31,753 nucleotides of DNA from NCBI GenBank assembly GCA_947374445.1, contig CANCBY010000006.1, positions 1 through 31,753 on the forward strand, written 5' to 3'. The position numbers and the translations under genes were made by a program. This document shows positions 15,338 through 22,709 of the stretch, one piece after another. The notes beneath the pieces were generated by a model, which made no database searches, had not been told where the DNA came from, and saw only the letters and a list, made by a program, of their open reading frames with translations. Within the stretch, counting starts at the first letter, position 1; each line of letters begins with the position of its first letter. This DNA is from Pseudobdellovibrionaceae bacterium (GTDB lineage Bacteria; Bdellovibrionota; Bdellovibrionia; Bdellovibrionales; Bdellovibrionaceae).

Positions 15338-16054
15338 TCACGTATTCACTGCGTACTTTTCTTGAGAGTCATTCAAGTAAAGTCGTCCATCATCAACAAC
15401 CACTTCTGTGGCGCCTAATAAACCCATCAATTTTTTATCGAAAGAGCTTACAAAAATATGCTGCAAAGCTTTTTCGTTTTGAATCTCTTTGATCAAATCA
15501 AAATATCTTAAAAAAGTGGCCTCGTTCATGCCCACACTCGGGTCATCTAGAAGCAAAACATCTGGATGCTGTACTAGGGCTCGGACCATGCAGGTGATTT
15601 TGCGCACTCCGCCCGGAACCACAGCTGGGCGCTGGTCTTTGTATTTACTGATACCCATAAAGTTGAGATACTTGTTCACACGTTCGGCCGACTCTTTTGC
15701 ATCTAAAATCTTATGATACATGAGTGGCAAAGTCAGATTTTCAAAAATCGTTTTATTGTTTAATAACCCACCAAAATCAAAACCATAACCAATCTTTAAC
15801 CGATACGGTAAAAACTCTTCAAAGCTCATATCGCTGACTTTCATCTCATTGAGATAAAAATTCCCTGACTCCGGAAATTGCAAAACTCCTAAAAGCTGCA
15901 ACAGACTTGAACGTCCTTGACCGCTCTCTGCGTTGAGCCACACCAATCGATTCATCGGAAAATCAAAATCTAAATTCGTAAATAACGGTGGGCTGTTTTC
16001 ATAGGCAAACGTGAGGTTTTCAAAACGCAGAGATTCTATCTTTGGTGCCGGCAT
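15338..16054 (-). CDS. mlaF: MlaF-like ABC ATPase with degenerate catalytic motifs (238 aa)
   Basis: Position and overall pattern identify the ATPase subunit of an MCE transporter, yet every nucleotide motif is altered. Walker A reads NAESGQGRSS (41-50), with Arg48 in place of the invariant lysine and Ala42 for the first glycine. The Q-loop glutamine position reads GYGFDFGG, apparently Asp93. The signature is VVPGG (145-149) instead of LSGG. Walker B is VLLLDDPSVG, with Asp171 in place of the catalytic glutamate. The H-loop reads FVSSFD (201-206) without histidine. The frame is intact, so this is not simple decay. It may bind but hardly hydrolyse ATP, or be structural. Its ATG follows the mlaE stop directly (TAGATG), so translation is coupled. 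Confidence 0.85.
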   Translation of the reverse strand: MPAPKIESLRFENLTFAYENSPPLFTNLDFDFPMNRLVWLNAESGQGRSSLLQLLGVLQFPESGNFYLNEMKVSDMSFEEFLPYRLKIGYGFDFGGLLNNKTIFENLTLPLMYHKILDAKESAERVNKYLNFMGISKYKDQRPAVVPGGVRKITCMVRALVQHPDVLLLDDPSVGMNEATFLRYFDLIKEIQNEKALQHIFVSSFDKKLMGLLGATEVVVDDGRLYLNDSQEKYAVNT

Positions 16055-16879
16055 CTAGATCACTCCCAATTTTATTAATTGCTTGAGATAAAAAATTGTC
16101 GTTACAGACATATTAAAAACAACGACATATATAATACTATTAACCACAGCTTGAGTGGTCACAACCGGTACTTCCCATGGGCCACGGCGGACCGAAAGAC
16201 CTTGCTCGCAAGCCACCACAAAAATAATAACTCCAGAAAATATATTTTTAAGTACAAAAAGTCCCACATCTTCAAAAGCAAAAGCATTCGCAAGGGACTC
16301 ATAATAAAATGTGAAGGGCATATCCTGAATCAGTCTGGTGATTAAGAACCCGCCTAACAAGGCAATCATCACATAATAAAATGCCAAGCACACAACGCTG
16401 ACCACTCCGCCCAGAACCCGCGGAAACACAATATAACTCAAAGGATTAATTCCCATACTCTCAAGAGCCTCGATCTCGCGATTGGCTCTCATATTGCCAA
16501 CTTCACTCGCCACCGCCGTGCCCGACCTTGCGATCACAACCAAGGCTGTCATCAAGGGACCTAATTCACGAACAATGATCACCACTAAAAGTTTTCCAAT
16601 CATTTCGCTCCCGCCGAGCAATGAGAGATTGCTCGAGGACTGCAAAATTACCACACCACCAGAGGCTAAAGCTAAAACTGAAATCAACGGTAAGGCCTGA
16701 AAGCCCGTAAAGTAAATTTGTGCTGACACCACAGAAAAAACTGTGCGTAGACCTTGCGCCTGATCAACGAAGGCCGCTCGCACAGAAAGATAGACCATCA
16801 ATAGGACTCTGGCTGTGTACTCCAGCTGTCCTATGAATGATTTTCCCCAGCGATCAATTTGATTGAATACAAATATCAT
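16055..16879 (-). CDS. mlaE: MlaE-family permease of the MCE transporter (274 aa)
   Basis: This is the inner-membrane permease subunit of an MCE/Mla-type phospholipid transporter. The family core is plain: IIVRELGPLMTALVVIARSG, then VGNMRANREIEALESMGINP, YIVFPRVLGGVVS, and a late EQGLSVRRGPWEVPVVTTQA stretch. Five or six membrane helices are expected. The length is slightly above E. coli MlaE. The start at 16879 has AAAGG nearby. It is the first gene of the mlaE-mlaF-mlaD-permease unit and lies 77 bases after the YdcF-like gene on the same strand; a TAGAAT box in that gap could be a -10 element but a matching -35 is not clear. Unlike its ATPase partner it shows no loss of conserved motifs, including the ATPase-coupling EALESMG region. 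Confidence 0.92.
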   Translation of the reverse strand: MIFVFNQIDRWGKSFIGQLEYTARVLLMVYLSVRAAFVDQAQGLRTVFSVVSAQIYFTGFQALPLISVLALASGGVVILQSSSNLSLLGGSEMIGKLLVVIIVRELGPLMTALVVIARSGTAVASEVGNMRANREIEALESMGINPLSYIVFPRVLGGVVSVVCLAFYYVMIALLGGFLITRLIQDMPFTFYYESLANAFAFEDVGLFVLKNIFSGVIIFVVACEQGLSVRRGPWEVPVVTTQAVVNSIIYVVVFNMSVTTIFYLKQLIKLGVI

Positions 16880-16956
16880 GGCCTTTAGATCGGCAAATCA
16901 CTCGGTTTCCAATAGAGGACTGAGGTCTACTATTCTAGTCTGATATATTTGAAGTA

Positions 16957-17523
16957 CTAGTAAGCCCACACAGAATAAAAAAGGCACTTCAGGACTTCCG
17001 TCGCTAAATCCCAACGGCCAGATTCTGCACGTCCAGCGACAATGGCGCTGCGATAGATGATGATTTTTTCTGGAAATGTAGCCTTAAAAGTCTGATAGGC
17101 CCTGTGCATATGGACCTGACTCGTAATCAGAACAATATCTTTGCAGCGAAGCGCCTCGACAATAGGCAAGCTCTGCTGAGCATTACCGTAAGTGGTGCGA
17201 GACCTTCGGTCGAGCACGATATCGTCTTCATTCAGCTCGCCTAAAAAAGGCCAAAGTGGTATGATCTCGCGAAGATTCGCTGACGAGTGAACGCCAGAGA
17301 TCACCAATTTCTTTACAGCTTTTCGTGAGAGCAGATCAAGCCCCTCACGCACTCGCCCCACGCCACCGGTCAAGACCACGGCACAGTCGGCATGCACATC
17401 GTTTTTCCATGAACCGATCGGCTCTTCTTGGATGTGATCCAGTTCTCGGAGAAATATCCCCAGAAAAATAACCACAGCCAAAAGAAAAATCAAAAGCTTG
17501 CGATGAAGTAAAATTTTTTTCAT
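16957..17523 (-). CDS. YdcF/SanA/ElyC-like (DUF218) protein (188 aa)
   Basis: An N-terminal signal anchor (about 9-25, LLIFLLAVVIFLGIFL) precedes a DUF218 domain. Landmarks are DCAVVLTGGVGRVREGLDLL, KKLVISGV, the RSRTTYGNAQQS motif that carries the conserved acidic/basic centre, and VLITSQVHMHRAYQTF. Relatives affect envelope integrity, vancomycin resistance and envelope-lipid processing, mostly with unknown chemistry. It should face the periplasm. It lies 49 bases after ridA and 77 bases before mlaE, so it may be co-transcribed with either. An envelope role would suit the neighbouring MCE genes, but this is inference. Confidence 0.85.
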   Translation of the reverse strand: MKKILLHRKLLIFLLAVVIFLGIFLRELDHIQEEPIGSWKNDVHADCAVVLTGGVGRVREGLDLLSRKAVKKLVISGVHSSANLREIIPLWPFLGELNEDDIVLDRRSRTTYGNAQQSLPIVEALRCKDIVLITSQVHMHRAYQTFKATFPEKIIIYRSAIVAGRAESGRWDLATEVLKCLFYSVWAY

Positions 17524-17572
17524 AATTTAAGGCTCACAAAAAGTGAACCTTGTCTTTTCTGGTTAGAAAAAT

Positions 17573-17950
17573 TTAGCGAGATGCAATCACTTCAATTTCA
17601 ACGTTAGCACCCTTAGGAAGAGCGCTCACCTGCACTGTTGAACGCGCCGGGGGAGCTTGTGTAAAGTATTTACCGTAAGTCTCATTGACCATTGGAAAAT
17701 CCCTCATGTCTGTCAAAAAGATTGTGGTTTTCACAACATTTGAAAACTGGCAATCCGCGGCTTTCAAAAGAGCTTCAATGTTTTTCATCACAAGCTCCGT
17801 TTGACCTTTGATATCGCCGGTCAACATTTGGTTGGTTTTTGCATCCAAAGGAATTTGCCCTGAGCAAAATACCATATTGCCCACTTGCACGGCTTGTGAG
17901 TAAGGGCCAATCGGTGCTGGTGCGTTTTCTGTTAAAATCACTTTTTTCAT
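17573..17950 (-). CDS. ridA: RidA-family enamine/imine deaminase (125 aa)
   Basis: The protein hydrolyses reactive enamine/imine intermediates (such as 2-aminoacrylate) released by PLP enzymes. It is full length. Conserved features are IGPYSQAVQVGNMVFCSGQIP, the PPARSTV motif with Arg103 (the carboxylate-binding arginine) and the C-terminal EIEVIAS with the active-site glutamate. The usual Cys two residues after this Arg is Thr here, which is common among homologues. The ribosome-binding site is AAGGAATTATAT before ATG. It lies 24 bases after the outer-membrane-like gene on the same strand. Confidence 0.95.
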   Translation of the reverse strand: MKKVILTENAPAPIGPYSQAVQVGNMVFCSGQIPLDAKTNQMLTGDIKGQTELVMKNIEALLKAADCQFSNVVKTTIFLTDMRDFPMVNETYGKYFTQAPPARSTVQVSALPKGANVEIEVIASR

Positions 17951-17974
17951 ATATAATTCCTTCTACTGATGAGA

Positions 17975-18481
17975 TTAAAAGTAAAAAATCATTCCTGCGC
18001 GCAACGGGCTGTCTGCCAAAGTTCTAAAACGAACTTTTTTAACATTGGTTACGCCCACGCCTGTTTCAAATGTGAAACCAAGACTGTCAAGCCCGTGCAA
18101 AAAAAACTCTCCGCCTACGATAGCTGACATTTCAAATCCAGAGTCACTGCTCCCCGATTGCTCGCGGCTCAAGAAAGTCAAAACTCCGCCCATATGAAAA
18201 TTCATATTCTCTTCTTTAAAAATAATTCGACGAAGTCCACCCGAAAAAGCCGAGCGCGAAGACCCGTCCTCTGTATCAATACCCAAAGCTCCAATCACCG
18301 CCGTATCACTCGAAGGATAATAGACCGTAGAAATACTCGGAATATCGTAAGCATAGGCATTGCGAAACCCAACCCCCAAACGATTGCTCAACTCTTTGGC
18401 CGAACTGATCGATGGCAATAGCAACGCCGCAGAAACCATTAGTAAAGCAAACCCACACAAACCCAGCGAACGAAATGGCAT
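17975..18481 (-). CDS. Outer-membrane beta-barrel-like protein (168 aa)
   Basis: An N-terminal signal peptide (about 28 residues, ending SISSAKE) precedes a protein with alternating hydrophobic strands and a final aromatic residue (RAGMIFYF), the pattern of small outer-membrane barrels. Probable strands include NRLGVGFRNAY, AFSGGLRRIIF, NFHMGGVLTFLS, EMSAIVGGEFFL and LGFTFETGVGV. No specific family was recognised. The start has AAGGAG seven bases upstream, and the gene appears to lead the unit that continues into ridA and the YdcF-like gene. Confidence 0.7.
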   Translation of the reverse strand: MPFRSLGLCGFALLMVSAALLLPSISSAKELSNRLGVGFRNAYAYDIPSISTVYYPSSDTAVIGALGIDTEDGSSRSAFSGGLRRIIFKEENMNFHMGGVLTFLSREQSGSSDSGFEMSAIVGGEFFLHGLDSLGFTFETGVGVTNVKKVRFRTLADSPLRAGMIFYF

Positions 18482-18509
18482 AAATTCTCCTTGAGAAGAC
18501 CATCATTTT

Positions 18510-18545
18510 CAATGGAAGCCGTTAAATCAATAAAAATTTCCATTG
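18510..18545. repeat. Inverted repeat in the divergent promoter region
   Basis: CAATGGAA (18510-18517) and TTCCATTG (18538-18545) form an exact 8-base inverted repeat with a 20-base AT-rich spacer. It lies about 30 bases upstream of the outer-membrane-like gene, in the 220-base gap between that gene and the divergent small membrane protein gene. The spacing would suit a dimeric regulator, but this is unproven. Nothing else was recognised in this gap. Confidence 0.4.
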
Positions 18546-18701
18546 CTTAACAGCATTTAAGCTAGATCGTTTGTTTTTGGGTTTAATTTAGCTTTTACGC
18601 GCTGAAAATAGGGGAAAGTTTAAACCCAGCGCAAGCCTTGTCAACAGTGTGAACGTTAAGTCCATCTATCATATGACTTTGAGTTGACAGAAATATCTGC
18701 A

Positions 18702-19124
18702 ATGCTCAAGCTGGCCTCAGTGAATCTTCTAAATACCAAATATATACGAATTGCGATTATTTTTGCATTAGCTGCTTTGCAAGTGGCCAGCGTTACTTTT
18801 ATTGCCGAACGCTACGCCGATAATCTTTTTTATTTTGTAAATCTGACTTACTTTGCACTCGGATTTCTTTCGATTGGTTGGCGACAAGCTGTGAAAAATA
18901 TTAGCCTCGTGACTTTACCCGCCGTAATAGTGATCGCACTTCTACTCCTTGTGATCTCAATTCTTAACGGAAGAATAGACAATGCAGTAGCGACAATAAA
19001 AGTTTCATTTATGTTATGGGGCCTAATACTGGCCGTAGGACTGCCAATATTTCTATTTGGATTTTGCCTTCGATTTATCACGATTAAACTTCTGAATATG
19101 CGCACACAAAAAGCTATTTTTTAA
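18702..19124 (+). CDS. Small polytopic membrane protein of unknown function (140 aa)
   Basis: Four hydrophobic segments are visible, with the first starting at IRIAIIFALAALQVASVTFI, then FVNLTYFALGFLSIGW, a third at AVIVIALLLLVISIL and a fourth at LILAVGLPIFLFGFCL. A basic tail (LLNMRTQKAIF) ends the protein. The start is uncertain: ATG at 18702 is chosen, but an in-frame TTG at 18684 would add six residues, and neither has a strong ribosome-binding site. It is convergent with the lipoprotein gene ending at 19157. No family was recognised. Confidence 0.55.
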   Translation: MLKLASVNLLNTKYIRIAIIFALAALQVASVTFIAERYADNLFYFVNLTYFALGFLSIGWRQAVKNISLVTLPAVIVIALLLLVISILNGRIDNAVATIKVSFMLWGLILAVGLPIFLFGFCLRFITIKLLNMRTQKAIF

Positions 19125-19156
19125 AATAATTTAGTGAGTGCATATTACAGATGCCA

Positions 19157-20695
19157 TTAGAATCCAAGATTGACCTTAAGACCTATTGACGTTGAATCAA
19201 TAAGGTTACCGTTGTAGTAGAGTACACTGCCATCGACCATCTGAACTATGGCATAACCAGCATAAATAGTAGACACCCGAGCCACCCCAACAGGAAGAAT
19301 TGTTTTTACTGGCAATGCCGGAAATCCTTGGTCACTTCCCCAGCAAACTAGAGATGTATCAAGTTTAACAGCACATAAATATTTTGTTTGACCAAGGGCT
19401 GCTTGTGAAAAGTCACTCACGCCAGTCATAACTGTTATTGGAGTCTGAGATTTGACCGATGTGCCATCAGGCATTAATATACCGGGCCAAGATATATCTA
19501 TAGACCAGCATTTAAGATCTTTGCCCACGATTGCACAGCCAGTACCAATAAAGTCTGTCATTACTTTGCTAGCACCAGAAGCGATTACAGTTTTTATATT
19601 GATAAAACTCAAATCTGGCCATCTAGTTTCCCAACATATAACTGCTCCCTGTGCAGTAAGAGCACACGACGAACCTCCCACAATATCCATATCAACGATA
19701 ATTTGCCCAGGTAAGGGCTGAACAGGTTTACCTAAGCCAGTGCCTGCGCCGATTGTGTCTGGTAACGTCCAACAATTAAAAACAGAATTCACCATGGCAC
19801 AGGCTTGATAATTACCAACCCAAACTCGGGTTGCTCCTGAGGCTGCTAATTCAACCGAATTATTATTATTATTATAATTATAAACCCCATAGCCCGTGCA
19901 ATCTGCAGCACCATTTACTATGTGGCATTCCCATCTCTCTGACCGGACTGAAAAATCTGTAACCCCAGAAGAGTAAATAACTCGAGGCGAACTTTCAGGA
20001 ACATATGCCACATCCAGTCCGAAACCAGAGGGAGACGAAGTAATTTGTGTTTTGCCCAGATATCCCCAGCAAGCTAATTTGTCATCAATCTGTGCGCATC
20101 TAGCTCCAAAATTACTGGTCTCAATTTTCTTAAGCACCGGCTCATGACAAGAGCTATTGGTAAAACTCCCCGACAAAGTACCATTGGTGCAAGCGCGAGT
20201 CTCTGACACACAACTCTGACCGTACTTCACAGAAGAAGTCTGCCATGCTGTGATCGATTTAGACGAAACCACAGTCATGGGATTTATAGTTCCATTGACT
20301 GTGTCATTAAAAACGCAAGCCGCTGGCACGCCAACTCCGCAACTCGAATACGAGGCAGAGCCAGATAGGACTCCGGTCTGACATTTGCGAACTTCTATTT
20401 GAGATTCACATGACTGCCCAAATGGCACTGTCGATGTGACATACGCATTCACTGCAGTGCCATTTAAAATTGGTTTTCCATCAAAAGTACAATCCCCAGG
20501 AGAGGGGGCTGAAACAGCTGAGGGCGCTGCACCTGAACTCGATGCCTGACTTGAAGTCAAAGAACTCGTCGCATCGTTCTTAACAGCAAAACCCTTACTG
20601 CAATTTTGAAACAAGCCAAGCAGCATAAAAACTAAAAAAATAAAAACTGAATTTCTAGTCTTAGCACGATCAAATTGCTTAAAAATTTTCCGCAT
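19157..20695 (-). CDS. RCC1-like surface lipoprotein, copy A (512 aa)
   Basis: The N-terminus has a long signal sequence ending LLGLFQNCSKGF, an atypical lipobox frequent in Bdellovibrio-type proteins. A Ser/Ala-rich linker follows. Then two repeats of about 60 residues with paired cysteines occur, each with FGQSC or YGQSC and GVLSGS or GTLSGS. From about residue 190 the protein consists of RCC1-like repeats built around short Cys-Trp blades such as LACWGY, LKCWSI and LVCWGS, each preceded by a GV-D-S turn, suggesting a beta-propeller with disulfides. ATG 20695 is the start shared with its paralogue. Directly upstream is a G9 run at the Shine-Dalgarno position. It probably sits on the outer surface; ligand unknown. 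Confidence 0.85.
   Translation of the reverse strand: MRKIFKQFDRAKTRNSVFIFLVFMLLGLFQNCSKGFAVKNDATSSLTSSQASSSGAAPSAVSAPSPGDCTFDGKPILNGTAVNAYVTSTVPFGQSCESQIEVRKCQTGVLSGSASYSSCGVGVPAACVFNDTVNGTINPMTVVSSKSITAWQTSSVKYGQSCVSETRACTNGTLSGSFTNSSCHEPVLKKIETSNFGARCAQIDDKLACWGYLGKTQITSSPSGFGLDVAYVPESSPRVIYSSGVTDFSVRSERWECHIVNGAADCTGYGVYNYNNNNNSVELAASGATRVWVGNYQACAMVNSVFNCWTLPDTIGAGTGLGKPVQPLPGQIIVDMDIVGGSSCALTAQGAVICWETRWPDLSFINIKTVIASGASKVMTDFIGTGCAIVGKDLKCWSIDISWPGILMPDGTSVKSQTPITVMTGVSDFSQAALGQTKYLCAVKLDTSLVCWGSDQGFPALPVKTILPVGVARVSTIYAGYAIVQMVDGSVLYYNGNLIDSTSIGLKVNLGF
20124..20695 (-). repeat. Copy A of a 572-bp duplicated 5' block
   Basis: The first 572 bases of this lipoprotein gene match the first 572 bases of its neighbour (21746-22317) closely and without any length difference. 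The match is strongest at 20124-20320. It ends abruptly after the codons for LKKI; beyond it the two genes are only distantly alike. Confidence 0.9.
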
Positions 20696-20702
20696 GGCTT
20701 TA

Positions 20703-20711
20703 CCCCCCCCC
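20703..20711 (-). repeat. Homopolymer tract G9 (followed by an A/T8 run) at a ribosome-binding site
   Basis: On the coding (minus) strand T8 is followed by G9, TAAAGCC and the ATG of lipoprotein copy A, so the G-run ends 7 bases before the start codon, where the Shine-Dalgarno sequence should be. The paralogue has only GGGG AGCAAAGCC at the same place. Tracts of this length are prone to slippage. Confidence 0.8.
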
Positions 20712-20772
20712 AAAAAAAACATCTCCACCAGACAAGTACTTAAAATAAAAAACTTAATTAAAATTCTCCAAC

Positions 20773-22317
20773 CTAGAGCCCAAGATTTATCTTAACAAAG
20801 CTAGAATTCGTTTGCGTGGAGGCCATCACTGAACCATCAACCATTTGCAGAACGAGATTGCCATAAATGGTATGATCTACTCGTGCAACCCCAACACTCA
20901 TTACTGTCGCAGAATACGTTGGATTATAAGGATATCCTTGTGAAGATGAGATGGCTCCAAAGCATTGAGCAGAAGTATCGCTCTTAACGACACATGTGTC
21001 AGCCGTAGCACCATTTGCTGCCATCGATACATCCACAACTCCTGAAGTGACCAAAATCGGAGTGATGCTGTAGCTTGAAGAACCATCAGCCAAAGCGAAA
21101 TACTCCCCGCCTTGAACATTCCAGTTCCAGCAATAAAGGCTTGTATTAACAATTGCGCAATAGGATCCACCGTGTTGAGATGAAAGCTTAGTAGCTCCAC
21201 TAGAAATAATCTGGACTGGAGCTGAAGCTGACGCCAGTGGATACGTAAAGTTCCAGCACTTTACAGCACCATTGGCAACAATAGCACAACCTCCATCGCC
21301 AGTAACTGTAAGATCGCTTAAATTTAATTGATCAGATTGTGATAAATCTATCACAACCGACTTTTGGAGAACTCCTTGAGTAAGTGAGCTACTTACATCC
21401 CAGCACTCCAATCCCGTGCTTCCAAGTGCACAAGTGTAGAATAAGCTTGAAGCAAATTTTTTAACTCCAGCTTTTACAAGCGTCAAAGAGTGAAATACTC
21501 CAGGAGGATTTGTGCCCCAACTTCCAGAGCCTGAGCAATTCAACGAGCCATTTAAAATAGCGCAAGCATAACCAAAAGCTCTGACCGAAACGTCAGTCAC
21601 CCCCGATGAAAAGACCAAAGCTGGTGAGCTCGGTGTGCCATAGTTAGTAACTCCTGGCAAAAACGTGTAAGCGCCATTAGTAGCCTCTCCCCAGCATTTT
21701 AAACTGTCATCAATCAATGCGCAGGCCTCGTTTGAACCACTGACTATTTTCTTAAGCACCGGCTCATGACAAGAGCTATTGGTAAAACTCCCCGACAAAG
21801 TACCATTGGTGCAAGCACGCGTCTCTGACACACAGCTCTGACCATACTTCACAGACGATGTCTGCCATGCAGTGATCGATTTAGATGAAGCCACCGTCAT
21901 GGGATTTATAGTTCCATTGACTGTGTCATTAAAAAGGCAAGCCGCTGGCACGCCAACTCCGCAACTTGAATACGAGGCAGAGCCAGATAGAACTCCGTTC
22001 TGACATTTGCGGGCTTCAATTTGAGAGTCACATGACTGCCCAAATGGCACTGCCGATGTGACATACGCATTCACTGTAGTGCCATTTGAAATTGATTTTC
22101 CATCAAAGGTACAATCGCCAGGTGAAGTAGCTGAGACGGCTGAGGGAACTGCACCTGAACTCGATGACTGACTTGTAGTCAAAGCACCTGTCGCATCGCT
22201 CTTAACAGCAAAGCCCTTGCTGCAATTTTGAAACAAGCCAAGCAGCATAAAAACCAAAAAAATAAAAACTGAATTTCTAGCCTTAGCACGATCAAATTGC
22301 TTAAAAAAATGCCGCAT
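20773..22317 (-). CDS. RCC1-like surface lipoprotein, copy B (514 aa)
   Basis: This is the paralogue of the downstream gene, with the same signal sequence (LLGLFQNCSKGF), Ser-rich linker and two cysteine repeats, nearly identical over the first 190 residues. The remaining 320 residues form RCC1-like repeats (for example SLKCWGEA, SLYCWNW, GLECWDVS and GVTDVSVRAFGYACAIL) that match copy A only loosely. Cysteine pairs recur in each blade. The start is ATG at 22317, with TTTGGGGAGC upstream. It lies 77 bases upstream of copy A, so both may be on one transcript. The sharp change from near identity to divergence suggests recombination or strong diversifying pressure on the surface domain. Function is unknown; adhesion or prey/host recognition is speculation. 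Confidence 0.85.
   Translation of the reverse strand: MRHFFKQFDRAKARNSVFIFLVFMLLGLFQNCSKGFAVKSDATGALTTSQSSSSGAVPSAVSATSPGDCTFDGKSISNGTTVNAYVTSAVPFGQSCDSQIEARKCQNGVLSGSASYSSCGVGVPAACLFNDTVNGTINPMTVASSKSITAWQTSSVKYGQSCVSETRACTNGTLSGSFTNSSCHEPVLKKIVSGSNEACALIDDSLKCWGEATNGAYTFLPGVTNYGTPSSPALVFSSGVTDVSVRAFGYACAILNGSLNCSGSGSWGTNPPGVFHSLTLVKAGVKKFASSLFYTCALGSTGLECWDVSSSLTQGVLQKSVVIDLSQSDQLNLSDLTVTGDGGCAIVANGAVKCWNFTYPLASASAPVQIISSGATKLSSQHGGSYCAIVNTSLYCWNWNVQGGEYFALADGSSSYSITPILVTSGVVDVSMAANGATADTCVVKSDTSAQCFGAISSSQGYPYNPTYSATVMSVGVARVDHTIYGNLVLQMVDGSVMASTQTNSSFVKINLGL
21746..22317 (-). repeat. Copy B of the 572-bp duplicated 5' block
   Basis: This block corresponds base for base in length to 20124-20695. 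It covers the lipoprotein signal sequence, the linker and both cysteine repeats. Confidence 0.9.
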
Positions 22318-22424
22318 GGCTTTGCTCCCCAAACATCTGCGCTAGATGCTATGTTAAATTATCGGCAAGTTTGGAGCTTAATAATAGACAAATTCCATGT
22401 GAATCAATACCTTCGAGCTGATTC

Positions 22425-22562
22425 TCAAAATGGGATTCTCACAGCGGCTCTCATGATCATAATGGCGGTTATAGCAGTTCGACCTACTCCTGTTTTTGCT
22501 GCTGCCTGAGCGTGAGTCATCCCCTTTTTTTTCGATTTTTTAGCTTCAAGATAAGATTTCAT
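22425..22562 (-). CDS. Very small basic protein with possible HTH segment (45 aa)
   Basis: A 45-codon frame begins at ATG 22562-22560 with an excellent ribosome-binding site (AAGGAG, five bases upstream). The product starts MKSYLEAKKSKKKGMTHAQ and continues AAAKTGVGRTAITAIM, which fits the helix-turn-helix pattern of Cro/XRE proteins (Q-x-A-x-x-x-G-V-x-R-x-x-I-x-x-I), then ends MRAAVRIPF. It could be a complete tiny regulator, the remnant of a larger HTH protein, or chance. An A8-G4 run inside it is a possible frameshift site. It lies about 110 bases upstream of lipoprotein copy B on the same strand, so it could belong to that unit or regulate it. Confidence 0.45.
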   Translation of the reverse strand: MKSYLEAKKSKKKGMTHAQAAAKTGVGRTAITAIMIMRAAVRIPF

Positions 22563-22709
22563 AACAACTCCTTCAGTCGTCGATAAAAGACATTGAGGAT
22601 AACGACTTTAGTCGAGAGCTCATGCAAGCCTTGTAATTTCTGAGACCCTGATTGAAAATAGATTCATGACTCTTCATCTTATTCGCTTTATTCGCTCAAA
22701 GTTGTACCT

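Noticed and set aside
22297..22509. Plus-strand frame of 70 codons opposite the lipoprotein start
   Set aside because: It lies antisense to the copy B start and the small HTH-like gene, has no good ribosome-binding site, and shows no family likeness.
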